DNA of 64,000 nucleotides from Bimastos eiseni (GCA_959347315.1 OY365814.1:2035661-2099660); one strand, 5' to 3'; positions 25,197 through 36,425 are shown, counted from the stretch's first letter. Numbers and translations are program-made. Notes: generated from the sequence alone by a model not told the origin.

Positions 25197-25358
25197 ATCC
25201 TTCTTCATCGCTCAGGTCGTTTCCAACGCAGTTCGGCAGAGTGTCGCAACGCGGTGACCGAGCCACACAGAAGCGTCGCAATGGATTGCAGAGTCGACTC
25301 GATGTATCGATACAGTACTCGCCACCTTTGCAGTGGAACTCACCTCGACACTGGTCTC
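25197..25358 (-). CDS. NETO-like protein, exon 6: LDL-receptor class A domain
   Basis: Acceptor CGCTAACAG (start 25358) and donor T|GTAAGT (25196), phase 1 on both sides. It encodes an LDLa module with Cys pattern FHC...YC...LC...FC...RC...NC and the acidic calcium site GNDLSDEEGC, whose last Cys is split by the intron. It has eight Cys instead of the usual six because of an insertion (CNPLRRFCVARSPRC), giving one more possible disulphide. In NETO proteins this domain sits between CUB2 and the membrane, as here. Confidence 0.9.
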
Positions 25359-25611
25359 CTGTTAGCGTAAACAACGCCAGACAGTAAGCAGAGACACGGA
25401 CAGACAGACAGAGTGAGACCTTTTCAGACGTATAATTATAAACACTTATAACTATATTTATTTACAACCCAGCATACTTACACAAATATATCCAAACACA
25501 CACATACATCCAGACAGATGACTATGCAGGAATATCATCAAGCGGATATCCAAGCACACACATGTACAGATGTGCATATATAAATGTATGTTTATGTAGG
25601 CCTAGAGAATA

Positions 25612-25734
25612 ATATTATTATTATTAAATTTGTAACGCGCACAAGGTCACACCTAAATGTGAATCTGAGGCGCGGAAATAATAGCGCCCAACATGGGGCA
25701 CGAACCCACGACCCTGAGATTAAGAGTCTCATGC
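25612..25734 (-). mobile_element. tRNA-Lys-derived SINE or tRNA pseudogene, 5' truncated
   Basis: On the minus strand 25734-25685 reads as the 3' two-thirds of a tRNA-Lys: anticodon stem-loop GAGACTCTTAATCTC (anticodon CTT), variable AGGGTC, and T-arm GTGGGTTCGTGCCCCAT (one change from GTTCGAGCCCC). The D-arm half is absent and replaced precisely by the CATA/CATG microsatellite. About 60 bp of non-tRNA body and an (AAT)n-like tail to 25612 follow, which favours a SINE over a plain pseudogene. Confidence 0.75.
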
Positions 25735-25898
25735 ATAATACATACATACATACATACATACATACATGCATGCATGCATGCATGCATGCATGCATACATA
25801 CATACATACATGCATGCATGCATGCATGCATACATACATATATACATACATACATACATACATACATGCATACATACATACATACATACATACATAAA
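25735..25898. repeat. (CATA/CATG)n compound microsatellite
   Basis: Blocks of CATACATA alternating with CATGCATG. The CATG blocks are self-complementary. It starts exactly at the broken end of the tRNA-like sequence. Confidence 0.95.
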
Positions 25899-26034
25899 CT
25901 CACATACATTGTTAACAAAACGATGATTCAAATCAATATCATCCACATAATTATGAATGGATACCTAAGTGTCTTCATCCATTCCAATTATCATAATACA
26001 TGTACATTATGTATTTGTATTAATTAAATATAAG

Positions 26035-26037
<3 letters not shown>

Positions 26038-26076
<39 letters not shown>

Positions 26077-26078
26077 CA
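26038..26078. repeat. (AAT)n microsatellite
   Basis: About 13 AAT triplets, with related ATT triplets at 26115-26136 in inverse sense. Confidence 0.9.
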
Positions 26079-26429
26079 TTATTTCTATAATAAAAGTAAT
26101 ATTAACAATAACTTATTATCATTATTATTATTATTACGTTGACCGCCATGTGTGGTTATTAAAAGACACCTACATATGTTTAATTGCACGACACGTTACT
26201 TGTGCATTAGGCTAAAATATTTCGCATGCCGAAGGCGCTATATAAACTATTTAGAAGCACGTGCTCTTCAAACCCAGATGTCCTCAGGCGTTGCCTGTTT
26301 GCCTTGCAAGGTTGTCATGGTAACGTCTGCATCCACAGCGTGAATGGCCAATTAGACCGCCATCCTTTGGGAAACTAGAACAGGAAGTCGTTCATATTCC
26401 CCTAATGACTGTCCCCAAGTGATATACGG

Positions 26430-26768
26430 TCCCACGAAAAATGGCTCAAGACTAGAAAGTTCTTATTAGCCTATTGTATTCGTGAAAAGAGAAGTTGAAT
26501 TGATGATTACAATTCTTGCTGATTCAATTTCTTGAATTAGCAAGAATTATTTTTGTCAATCCATCTTCTATTTAAGCATGAATTCTAGTCAATTATTCAA
26601 CTTCTATTTCAGCAGGCATAACTTTTATCTTTATATAATTTAAGTTAGTAGAATTACTTTCATCGTTCCAGCATCTATTTTAGGAAGCATTATTATCACC
26701 ATTGCAGCTTCTATTCTTCTGAATACAGTGGGCGAGTAATAATCATTAGTGGTGAACCTTTTTGATGT
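26430..26768. mobile_element. Foldback-like element, CAAATGGTTC family, copy 2
   Basis: Eroded arms: CGAAAAATGGCTCAAG at the left and GTGGTGAACCTTTTTG at the right. The core units are clearer: AGAAGTTGAATTGATGATTA, CAATCCATCTTCTATTTAAG, TTCAACTTCTATTTCAGC and TTCCAGCATCTATTTTAGG. It ends in the same GAATACAGTGGGC block as copies 1 and 4. In NETO-like intron 5. Confidence 0.6.
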
Positions 26769-26934
26769 TCGGTATCGCTACCGTCGACGGCTTACCTTCG
26801 CCATCCTTAGGGACCCAGATGGCCGTCCAAGCGATTCGAAAGCCTCGGCTTGAATGTTCGTTGAGGCCAGCTCGAAACCTATTTAGAAATTGCGTTAATT
26901 ATGTTATATTAAAATATCATCATTGTAGAAGGTA

Positions 26935-27190
26935 TACTTCTTGGCAGGGCTGCCAAGAATCCTGGAAACAAATATTTGCAATGGCAATACCAATTCTTCA
27001 TAATAAAAGTATACAAATACTTTATAATAAAAACATTGACAATACCGATATCAATACTTCCTTATAAAAGTATCTGCAATCCAAATAGCAATACTCCCTA
27101 ATACAAGTATTGGAAACACCAATGCCAATCCTTTAAATGTATTGCAACACCAGAGCATCAATGCCTTTTACCAATGCTCTTGCATAAGTG
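26935..27190. repeat. Degenerate tandem repeat of about 47 bp
   Basis: Repeats of the theme CAATACT....TATAAAAGTATTTGCAAT-ACCAAT, with about five copies increasingly diverged. Intron 5 of the NETO-like gene; non-coding. Confidence 0.5.
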
Positions 27191-27356
27191 AGCCTACGTC
27201 GTGCATTGACATAAATCACAAACAATGCCATGCACCAATGAGTATCTATTTCCGTTCATAACAAATTTAAAGGTTTGCAACAGAGAGAGTCAATGCTCGT
27301 CGAGAAACGATTAATTTCTCATCATTTCTTAATAGCGTCTTATTCAAATGAGTGGT

Positions 27357-28200
27357 CAGTGGTGCGTTGACCTATAGGCGTACTAGGGCCCCAAATCTCA
27401 ATGGGGCCCCAAATGATGAAAAAATTAAATACAACATGTCTCAGGGATCCCCAAATGAATGAAAACCCTTCATACAAGATAACAACTCAGGGAGCCCCCC
27501 AAACGAATGAAAACATTTAGTACAACATGATTTCTCAGGGGGCCCCTTAATGAATGGGACCATAAAATACAAAATATCATCTCAGGGAGCCCCCAAATGA
27601 ATTAAAACATTTCATACAAAATAACATTTCAGGGAGCCCCCAAGTGATGAAAACAATAAATACAAAATAACGTCTCAGGGCCCCAGCATGAATGAAAAAT
27701 TTCATGAAAAATAACACCTCAAGGGCCTCCGAACGAATGAAAACTTTTCATACAAAATAACATGTCTCACGTTTGAAAAATTTGAAATATAATAATTGAT
27801 ATTCTCTTTTTTTGCAGCTAAGCCTTCACATGACAGGTGTAGTGTGGTAATTCATAATTGTTTTGTTAATGTGAACATCAATTGGCTTGATTAGCTGTTT
27901 CGGTAAGAGCGAAGACTGCGTGTTATGAGCCTCTTCGTCACCACTCACCAAGAGCTGGCTCGCTGTTTAAATGAGTGAAATTTTAAAATAAATTAATTTG
28001 AATATTTCGATATTTGATGAGATGACATGACGTCACATATCTAAGACTCCCTCCCTTTCGACACAAGTCGTCACAGATGTATGACCACTCTAATGGGTGC
28101 GTGACGTCATTTATAGACGGCCCCTCAGACTCAGTGTATAAATTCAGAGGACCCTCAAAATGTTTGCGACTGGGGCCTCGTTTCTGTAAACGCGCCTCTG
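27357..28200. mobile_element. Non-autonomous hAT-like element, large family, copy 1 (844 bp)
   Basis: Starts CAGTGGTGCGTTGACC and ends with the inverse of CAGAGGCGCGTTTACAG. Flanks TGAGTGGT and TGAATGGG agree at 6 of 8, consistent with an old 8-bp target duplication. The 5' part is an array of about 60-75 bp units (GGGCCCC-AAATGAATGAAAAC...ATACAAAATAACA). No transposase frame. Copies 2 and 3 are at 43785 and 47322. Confidence 0.75.
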
Positions 28201-28654
28201 TGAATGGGAGACCATAATATATTTCTAGATTACAGTGGCAGGAAGTATTGGTGTCGAGCATCACCTGTAGGCTAAAAAAGTATCGACGAAACACATACAA
28301 TCCCATAATATAAAACTATTGCGAGACTCACTGCAATACTATAAATATACTATAATGTTTCCGCGATATCAAGTATTGCAATACTTTATCGGGATAGTAA
28401 TAGGTATGCTTCAAGTGTGCCTTACAGTTTCGATAACAAAAAATCCATTGGAAATTCAAAATTGGAAGTCACAAGAGCTAATAATTATTGTTTCCAATTT
28501 TCGGCCTGTTCTTAATGTAGCTGCCCGTCTTATTGGAGATGTTCTAAAGTTTGGCAATAGCGTCCTTTATGGTGGAAACCTTGCACTGACTCACCACCCA
28601 GCAGCACATTCGGATTAAAATCCCAATCCTTGCGTACAATAATATTGTATTGTT

Positions 28655-28962
28655 CAGAGGTGTAACAAGGTTTTCAAAAGTGGAAGGGGGCATAATTTTA
28701 AAAAAATTGCGCGAAGCGCCAAAAATTGTTGTGCCCTCCCACTTTTTAAATTTTGCTCCTCCCCCCAGAAATTTGAAAAATGAGGGGGCACAAATTATCT
28801 TAACAAAAGTAATCCTACAAATTCATTGGATAAACATAACAAAGAACCAATTTGGGGGTCACATGGGGGGGCAGCACTGAGCACTAAAATTGGAAGGCTT
28901 TGCCCCCCCAATTTTGAAACTAGGGGCCGGTGCCCCCCTTCCCCTCGCTTGTTACACTCCTG
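28655..28962. mobile_element. hAT-like MITE, second subfamily (308 bp)
   Basis: Ends are CAGAGGTGTAACAAGG and the inverse of CAGGAGTGTAACAAGC. Flanks GTATTGTT and GTATTTTT agree at 7 of 8. Subterminal G-runs (GGAAGGGGGC) and C-runs (GCCCCCCC) are inverted, so a hairpin is possible. Non-coding, in NETO-like intron 5. Confidence 0.82.
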
Positions 28963-29283
28963 GTATTTTTAATTTTACACTGCTCCATCATACTATAAGG
29001 CAGTGGTTCTTTGCCTTTTTCTATGTTGGCATCCCCAAAAGTTTTAAATGACACTTCGCACTCCAACCCTAATTACAACAAGACAACCTTGAATTTTGAG
29101 GTCAAATATTATGATCAGTCACTACTATCAATGAATCAGTCATGATTTACTTATATAGATATAGACAGAGATAGAGATAAGCTGTTAGATATAGAAGAGA
29201 TACACTTATACAGATTTGAATAGGTTATTAAATACGTAAATAAATCGAATGAGCAGATAGAGAGTAAGCAAAGAGTTCAATAC

Positions 29284-29469
29284 CTGTACATAAATGAATA
29301 CACTGACTATAATATAGAGAAGTGAATTCTTGCCTTAAAATTATTCTGAATGTTTTGGATTTGAACTCCTTCTGTTCGTTCTCTCTCACTGTGCACAGTT
29401 TATGTGCTGGGTTCCTTGTCGGACTTGCGAATCCATTGTAAATGACGACGTAGGCGGAGCCACAGTGAG
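29284..29469 (-). CDS. NETO-like protein, exon 5: second half of CUB2
   Basis: Acceptor GCCATTGCAG (AG 29471-29470), phase 1, agreeing with exon 4. It encodes HCGSAYVVIYNGFASP, then HKLCTVRENEQKEF and SKTFRIILRQ, resembling the CUB pattern C-x-F-V-x-V-Y-D-G...FC...L-x-I. I placed the 3' end at donor ACAG|GTATTG (29283), which gives the phase 1 needed by exon 6. An alternative GC donor (AAG|GCAAGA, near 29329) follows the recognisable CUB sequence more closely but would give phase 2. The 3' boundary is therefore uncertain. Confidence 0.68.
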
Positions 29470-29567
29470 CTGCAATGGCACACCGGAAATGGCGTGCAAC
29501 AAACTCCATGTTACACTTCAGGGTAATTCGCCATAAACATTAACTGAATTGAATCCATCTATCTATG

Positions 29568-30694
29568 TCAATCAATCAATCAGTCAATCAATCAGTCAAT
29601 CAATCAGTCAATCAATCAGTCAATCAATCAGTCAATCAATCAGTCAATCAATCAGTCAATCAATCAGTCAATCAATCAATCAGTCAATCAGTCAATCAAT
29701 CAGTCAATCAATCAGTCAATCAATCAGTCAATCAATCAGTCAGTCAATCAGTCAGTCAATCAGTCAATCAATCAGTCAGTCAATCAGTCAGTCAATCAGT
29801 CAGTCAATCAGTCAGTCAATCAGTCAGTCAATCAGTCAGTCAGTCAGTCAGTCAGTCAGTCAGTCAGTCAGTCAGTCAGTCAGTCAGTCAGTCAGTCAGT
29901 CAGTCAGTCAGTCAGTCAGTCAGTCAGTCAGTCAGTCAGTCAGTCAGTCAGTCAGTCAGTCAGTCAGTCAGTCAGTCAGTCAGTCAGTCAGTCAGTCAGT
30001 CAGTCAGTCAGTCAGTCAGTCAGTCAGTCAGTCAGTCAGTCAGTCAGTCAGTCAGTCAGTCAGTCAGTCAGTCAGTCAGTCAGTCAGTCAGTCAGTCAGT
30101 CAGTCAGTCAGTCAGTCAGTCAGTCAGTCAGTCAGTCAGTCAGTCAGTCAGTCAGTCAGTCAGTCAGTCAGTCAGTCAGTCAGTCAGTCAGTCAGTCAGT
30201 CAGTCAGTCAGTCAGTCAGTCAGTCAGTCAGTCAGTCAGTCAGTCAGTCAGTCAGTCAGTCAGTCAGTCAGTCAGTCAGTCAGTCAGTCAGTCAGTCAGT
30301 CAGTCAGTCAGTCAGTCAGTCAGTCAGTCAGTCAGTCAGTCAGTCAGTCAGTCAGTCAGTCAGTCAGTCAGTCAGTCAGTCAGTCAGTCAGTCAGTCAGT
30401 CAGTCAGTCAGTCAGTCAGTCAGTCAGTCAGTCAGTCAGTCAGTCAGTCAGTCAGTCAGTCAGTCAGTCAGTCAGTCAGTCAGTCAGTCAGTCAGTCAGT
30501 CAGTCAGTCAGTCAGTCAGTCAGTCAGTCAGTCAGTCAGTCAGTCAGTCAGTCAGTCAGTCAGTCAGTCAGTCAGTCAGTCAGTCAGTCAGTCAGTCAGT
30601 CAGTCAGTCAGTCAGTCAGTCAGTCAGTCAGTCAGTCAGTCAGTCAGTCAGTCAGTCAGTCAGTCAGTCAGTCAGTCAGTCAGTCAGTCAGTCA
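29568..30694. repeat. 1.1-kb (CAGT)n array with a polar variant gradient, NETO-like intron 4
   Basis: At 29568-29832 the array is built of AATCAATCAGTC, then AATCAGTCAGTC, then fewer AATC variants. From about 29833 to 30694 it is pure CAGT, about 215 units. On the sense strand it is (CTGA)n and ends 98 bp before the exon 5 acceptor. The two long QSVSQSV frames across it are artefacts. Confidence 0.97.
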
Positions 30695-31009
30695 ATGTAA
30701 CTCAATATAGCACCTCATGAAGAAATCTACTCAAAGGCGCTCTCAGTCAAACCTCGGTCAAATAAGACAGATTTCAGAGTGGTATAGCTAATGGGATCGA
30801 GAGTTCCTAGGAGACCAATCCAAGCGGTCAGATCCACGCCTGAAAAGCACAATACTTCAGCGCAGAGTGCCAATAGAAAAAAACACCTTGCATGTATTAT
30901 ACATGTATATATATATATGTCTGTATCCATCTATAAAAAGTCGCCGGAAACCTGATCATTCCTCCCGGCAAAATATTGCCTGTCACCAAATCAACCACGC
31001 AGTTATAAC

Positions 31010-31660
31010 GGTTCCAGGGGTTTTCACCTCCGGACGTTTTACCTCCGGACGTTTCACCTCCGGATGATTCACCTGTAGGAGCTTTCGCCTTTAGAGGCTT
31101 TCACCTCCTGGGGATTGCTTAATTTATAGACATGTAAAGTGAAGTTTCGATGTAGATTGTCGTTGAATTGTACATAAAGAATATATAACACGCAAAGCAA
31201 ATTTATTTAGCATAAGCATAAGCAATGAACTGTAACAAAGTCGTTGGCTTACCTCGCTTCGAAACGCCGCATTGAAATAACTCAGACATTCTGCAACGGT
31301 TAACTTTCACATCTGATTTGCTACTTCCGGGATTGGATGCTTATATAGGCTTTGCTACACACTGCGGAAAATCTATTTAGCCTACTCTAGGCCTACTTAT
31401 TAGTGTCACGATAGTCGCATTGTATGCGCATCAGTGGGGTATGAATAAATCTCGTGCGTTAGCCTATTTGAATATTTACATACCTTGCTTCGAAATGCCG
31501 TATTGCAATAACTGTGACACTCTATAACATTGTGCTTATTAGTGTCATTGTAATCGCACTGTTTGCGCGTCAGTCTTTAATTTGATAGTTGAGGTGAAAT
31601 CCCTAGAGGTGAATCGTCCAGTGGTGAAGCGTCCGGAGGTGAAAGTCCCTGATACCACAA
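31010..31660. mobile_element. Foldback-like element, CCTCCGGACG family
   Basis: The left arm (31012-31112) is a tandem of about 16-bp units such as TTTCACCTCCGGACG, four to six copies. The right arm (31595-31652) is the inverse: GAGGTGAAATCC, GAGGTGAATCGTCC, GTCCGGAGGTGAAAG. The core holds two direct copies of CTTCGAAACGCCGCATTG...CTTATTAGTGTC (about 31255-31440 and 31490-31575). Non-coding. In NETO-like intron 4. Confidence 0.7.
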
Positions 31661-31868
31661 TAACCATGCTACACCTATGCAATATAGCAACACGCTTCTA
31701 AACGGTTCACCCAACTAGAGGCGCTCTACAAATACTCAAATGCAAAACAATACCTCACAATACAATACCTATGGATTAACTAAATAATTCTAAACTAAAG
31801 GCAATTAATCGATCACTTGATCGATCAATCAGTCAGTCAAGCTCAAGTTAACCAGAGACACCTCTCAC

Positions 31869-32057
31869 CCGTCTGACCAAAGTCAAGGTCGAGGAATTTG
31901 AGAAGGACCAGTTGATCGACCTCCACTCTGATGGTCCACGTACACTCGGACCCCGATGGATATGGGTTGGGGTAACCTGGCGACACGATCACCCCGCCGA
32001 ACCCAGACAGGAAGTCGTCACCACAACCCTCTGTGGACGGGGGAAATGGTTGCCACC
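31869..32057 (-). CDS. NETO-like protein, exon 4: first half of CUB2
   Basis: Acceptor ATTGCTTACAG (start 32057), donor G|GTGAGA (31868), both phase 1. It encodes STEGCGDDFLSGFGG, then VIVSPGYPNPYPSGSECTWT and QLVLLKFLDLDFGQTG, a clear CUB N-half with the G-x-I-x-SPGYP-x-x-Y motif and the first disulphide pair (CGD... and SEC). The 189-nt exon joins in frame to exons 3 and 5. Confidence 0.95.
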
Positions 32058-32164
32058 CTGTAAGCAATTTGAAAGTATCTTACATAGGGGTAAAATACAC
32101 AATGAATGGATGACAACTATAGTATACTTGCCGATAAGTTTCGAGTACTGCTCGACACTAAATT

Positions 32165-32760
32165 CCACCTAACAATAATGCCTTAAACTTTATAGCAGCA
32201 TTGCTTAGTGGAATTTAGAGTAGTATATAGCGGTATAGTTTTGTGTGGCTTAGAGTAGCATAATACTGTATGCTAAATCAAAATCTTGTGTTGTATTATG
32301 AAGCAATCGTGAGATGTCGTCGCAGCAGTATAGAGTATTATTGTGTTGCCCAGAGTAGTGTTTAGTAGCTTAGTGTAGTACTATATCATATTTTTTTTAT
32401 TGCACGAAGGAATAAACTAACAAACGAATTAAGGATGTCGTCGTTACTGTTTAGAGAATCAAGATGTGACTCAGAGTAGGCTATACTGTTCCGATGCTTT
32501 GTGTAGTATAAAGTGGTATATTGTAGTTAAGTTGTGTTTCAGGTAGCATAATATAGCATTGCATAGTTTATGGCAGAGTAGTAATGCATCACAATTTTGT
32601 ATTTATTATATGAAGGAACGAACGAAAACGTGGGATGTCGTCGTAGTAATTTATACTATCAGGGCATAGTTTAGAGCAATATCATGTAGCTTAGTGTAGT
32701 TTATAGTAGTGTAGTAATGCATCATAATAATATTGTATATTGTATGAAAGAGCAAATTAA
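32165..32760. repeat. Degenerate long tandem repeat in NETO-like intron 3
   Basis: A GAAGGAA...GGATGTCGTCG block recurs at about 32300, 32405 and 32611, each followed by TAGAGTA/TTAGTGTAG-rich sequence. The units are diverged, of roughly 100-200 bp. No coding. Confidence 0.55.
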
Positions 32761-32827
32761 CGACACGGACTGCTATTCTAGCAGGCAAGGCTGGATCCCT
32801 ATAAGGCAGAAGTCTTGTCCCACTTAC

Positions 32828-33018
32828 TTTCATCTAGGAACTCGTATCGTCCGATGAATCCCTTTCTGGCTCCTGCGTAGTCGGACTTGAAGACGACTTC
32901 GAGGGTCTGATGGATCGAGACGAATGGCTTTGGTAGCTGGACCCCGCACAGTCGGTCCTCGAGGTTCTTCATAAGGTCAAGGTCGATCGTGAAGATGTCG
33001 ATATAGTCGAAAAGGCAG
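32828..33018 (-). CDS. NETO-like protein, exon 3: second half of CUB1
   Basis: Acceptor GTGTTACAG (start 33018) in phase 2 and donor A|GTAAGT (32827) in phase 1. It encodes CLFDYIDIFTIDLDL, then LCGVQLPKPF, QTLEVVFKSDYAG and KGFIGRYEFL. This is the canonical CUB C-half: C-x-x-D-x-I, (L)CG, LxVxFxSD and GFxxxYEF. The D-x-D-x-I acidic residues suggest a calcium-binding CUB. Confidence 0.96.
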
Positions 33019-33289
33019 CTGTAACACGTAAGACAGTAAAGTGTTACATCACAGGCCTTACATAAAATAATTTATAAGCAAACGTAATTCTGCAACTGAA
33101 CGTAAGTCGTGTAACTGAGTAAAAATTGCAAAATTTATAATAGATCGTGACAATATGTAATGTTGTTTTTCTATAAATCGTAATTCTGAAATAAACAGCA
33201 CTTCTGTAATAAATCGCAATGGATAACTAATTTCTAATATTTAAAAATTTAATTTAATAATAATGATAATTTAATAGGTCTTGATGTCG

Positions 33290-33645
33290 TATTCGAGTCA
33301 TAGCAAATGATTTACCCTTAAAATAGCCTTTGAATTCTCCCGGTGAAATAGAATATGAATTGATGAAAATTTTTCTCCCTAAAATAAAAATTAGGGGCCT
33401 ATATAAATGAAAATAATGCTTACTGAAATAGACGCACGATTATTGAAAAAAAATCCTGCTTAACTTGAAGCTGGATCGATTAAAATAGTTCTTGTAGAAA
33501 TAGAAGTTCGACAAGCAAGCATTATAATCTTAAGTCTAACTATACCCTTTCACGGGTTACAATGCCGAATAATAACTTTTGATCGTGAAACATATATGTC
33601 CATGAACCTTGTGTCGTCAATTATTTATTTTGTCCATTCGTCGCG
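33290..33645. mobile_element. Foldback-like element, CAAATGGTTC family, copy 3 (decayed)
   Basis: Recognised by core units (GGTGAAATAGAA, AACTTGAAGCTGGATCGATT, GTAGAAATAGAAGTTCG) and the right-arm remnants GATCGTGAAACAT and CATGAACCTTGTGTCG. The left arm is nearly lost. In NETO-like intron 2. Confidence 0.5.
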
Positions 33646-35224
33646 GAAGTGGTGTTTTTAATCAACTCTTATTACATGATCAAGGGTTAATCTATCAAAT
33701 TGTAAGTCGTGCTTTGATAATCATCTGTAATTATAACGCATTTCTGTAATCGACCGTTACTCAGAAATGGAGCGAAAAACTCCATGCAATTAGTTATAAT
33801 TTTTGGCGCACTAGGTACATGTATTGATTTAAAAGAATAATACGTTTTTAATACCAGATGTATCATAAACAATTAAAGCGCCCGTCCGTTCGTCGCGCAT
33901 GGGCCATGGATGAGTTCATCTGCTTCAAGTGGATGCCTTGAATAATAATTAGTTCTTATTCTGCATAAACAACCAGTCAATTATGCTTGATGATTGGCTT
34001 TCTCGGATTCTTAAGACAGCATCAGCAATTCTTGGCAGTACCTCGGTCCTTCTGACCTCAGTCTGGGGTCAGCTTATCTCATCACGATCTCACATCTGTT
34101 ACTTCGAATTTAATTTCGTTTTTTCCGTCCTCGACGCTAGGTGTGGCTTGTTGTTGTCTTAATGTCTGATAAGAGACAGACACCTGGAGGTAACCGGAGC
34201 CGGATAATAAGGCATTGTGTCGGATGTGCAGCTTTGTAACTCTAGGTTAATGAGCAGTAATCATGTTATGTATACATTGTAATTCTGCTTTAGCCGTAAT
34301 TGCGTAATCTTGAGTCGTCCTTGATCATAGAGTAATTCTCTACTGCGTTGTAAAGCTGTAATTAAACGTAATCCCTAAATATGCAATCAAAGGTTTATCA
34401 ACGACTCTGTAATTGGAATTGTAGTTGATTTTGAAGGGAAAACGATCAAAATAATTGCCAATGTAGGTACAAATTGACACTAAATTATTGTAGCTGCAAA
34501 ATGTACATGCGATTGTGACTAAAATTGCCGCGGAAACTGTATTGCATGATTGTAAAATCGAATCGCAATTGTAATCGCCATTGAAGCTGTATAGCTACCA
34601 CAGTAATTGCAATTATAACGGCTCTTGTAATTACAGGAATAATGACATGTAGATTGGTAGACTGATTGTAATTGGCAGGGAGTCAGTGACCTGGTAACAA
34701 TGTAATAATAATCGTGAAAGTAATTTTAATTGTGAAGAAACTGATTGTTGCGACCATTTTCTAGACACTGTTCTCAGGAAAAATAATCGAGTTTCTCCAC
34801 AACGTCTTCTCAAATCGAGTTCGCGCTGAATTTCTCAGCTCTAGATAATCAACTCTAATCTGATTAGAAATGATGAGTTCTGCAGGCCCTACATAAGTCG
34901 ATATATGGTCCGCGGGTCATCCGGTGAGTGGGTGAGTCCTAAACCTCTCGTTCTGGATTCGATCCCCAAGTATTGCTCATCCACGAAAGTCTGTCTCTCG
35001 GTGTTTGTCCTTTGAACTACAAGCTTCAGGAATCGACTAGGCCTACTGTATGCCACTGCAATTGCGACCGATGCCGATTAGTGCAAGGGAATGATTTCCC
35101 GTTGTTGGATTGTTTATACAGAATGAGCGTCTCAAATATCCTTCAACCGATCGAGGAGGCAAATCAAACATTGGATTGGATTTCCTTATGGTTCCATGAC
35201 GAATGGATTATGGCTTGAGAACAA
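33646..35224. other. NETO-like intron 2, no further gene
   Basis: AT-rich. 34240-34640 is loosely repetitive (TGTAATT...AATTGTAAT). A weak tRNA-like B box (GGATTCGATCCCC) at 34959-34971 may mark a decayed SINE. Nothing else is recognised. Confidence 0.4.
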
Positions 35225-35590
35225 AATAATTGACGACAAATGGTTCCCGGAGAAACAGCTATTATTCTCCAACTGCGTTCGGTGAAATAGAACTAGATTG
35301 ATTATAAATAATCCTTGAGGTCCAATTTCAATTTCAGCAAGAATTATTTTAATAATCCAACATTTATTTAAGCAAGAATTTTTGTCCATTATGCAGGTCC
35401 GATTTGAGCTATAGGCCAAGCACTATATTTTCATCTATAGGCCAAATCATCTATTTAGGAAGAATTACCTTCATCAATCGAAAAAAAATCTATTTTACAG
35501 AGTATACAGTGGGCTAATTATTTAGTCGCGAATAATAGCTGCTTTACTTCGAACATGTTGTGCGTAAACCACTTAACTTAATTGTCATGA
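35225..35590. mobile_element. Foldback-like element, CAAATGGTTC family, copy 4
   Basis: The left arm GACGACAAATGGTTCCCGGA is clear. Core units TTCAATTTCAGCAAGAATTA and CAACATTTATTTAAGCAAGA follow, with the ACAGTGGGCTAAT block near the right end and right arm remnants GAACATGTTGTG and GTCATGAAC. In NETO-like intron 2. Confidence 0.6.
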
Positions 35591-36425
35591 ACTTGTGAGG
35601 CGCTGCGTTTTTGACAGTGACATTTTCTTCTTCTCAATAAACGAAGGTACACACAACCTGCCGCTTTTTCTTATACTGTAGCCCACACTACATGATAATG
35701 TTATTGATTACCAACACATAACGATCCAAGCAGTGACTTATGGCGCACCAAGCCTAGCCAGAAGAGCAATACAGAGAGACAAGCCATATTCAATGAGCAA
35801 TAAGGGAGCTCCAACCGCTCCCGGCTCCGTGTAGAGTAATGGATAATACACTGGTGTGAGCATACGGTGGAGAAAGGAAGGCTTACTCTGAGTAGGACAA
35901 GTGGTACAGGTACACGCATTTACATGTAGGTACAGCGCCCTAAAGGCAAATATAAAATTAATAGGATGAAGCATATATCAGTAGGATCTATATTGGATGA
36001 ACACAGGTTTGATTATATATGACGAATAGCTTGAAAAGGTCTGGTAAAAACATTGAATACTTATAGGTGACAATGAGCTAAATTGTTTCAGCGCGAATCC
36101 GGTGCTTATATTTCTGTGTTGGCTTCCTATTTAGCCAAGGTTTTGCTTCAAATAATACTGCAGCTCACGATTTATACTGAACACTAGCGAGCATCAATAT
36201 GCAATACCAGTCTTTGTTTCCGATATTGGAGGCCGACCACGCCCTACATCATTCTACTTATCACCCACAAAAGTTACCAGCTCTTATCAACATTTTATGA
36301 CTGTCATGGCCGCTGACATCACCCTATCCCTTTTCCCACGCATGGTACTGGCACTTCAAGAGTAAGGACAGTAATGGAGTTTGTCCTACCAACCATAAAT
36401 CACCACAGCATGCTCTGTAACTTAC

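Noticed and set aside
29549..30710. Two 380-residue open frames of QSVS/QSIS repeats
   Set aside because: They are translations of the CAGT/CAAT tetranucleotide array in three frames; there is no unique sequence, splice context or domain.
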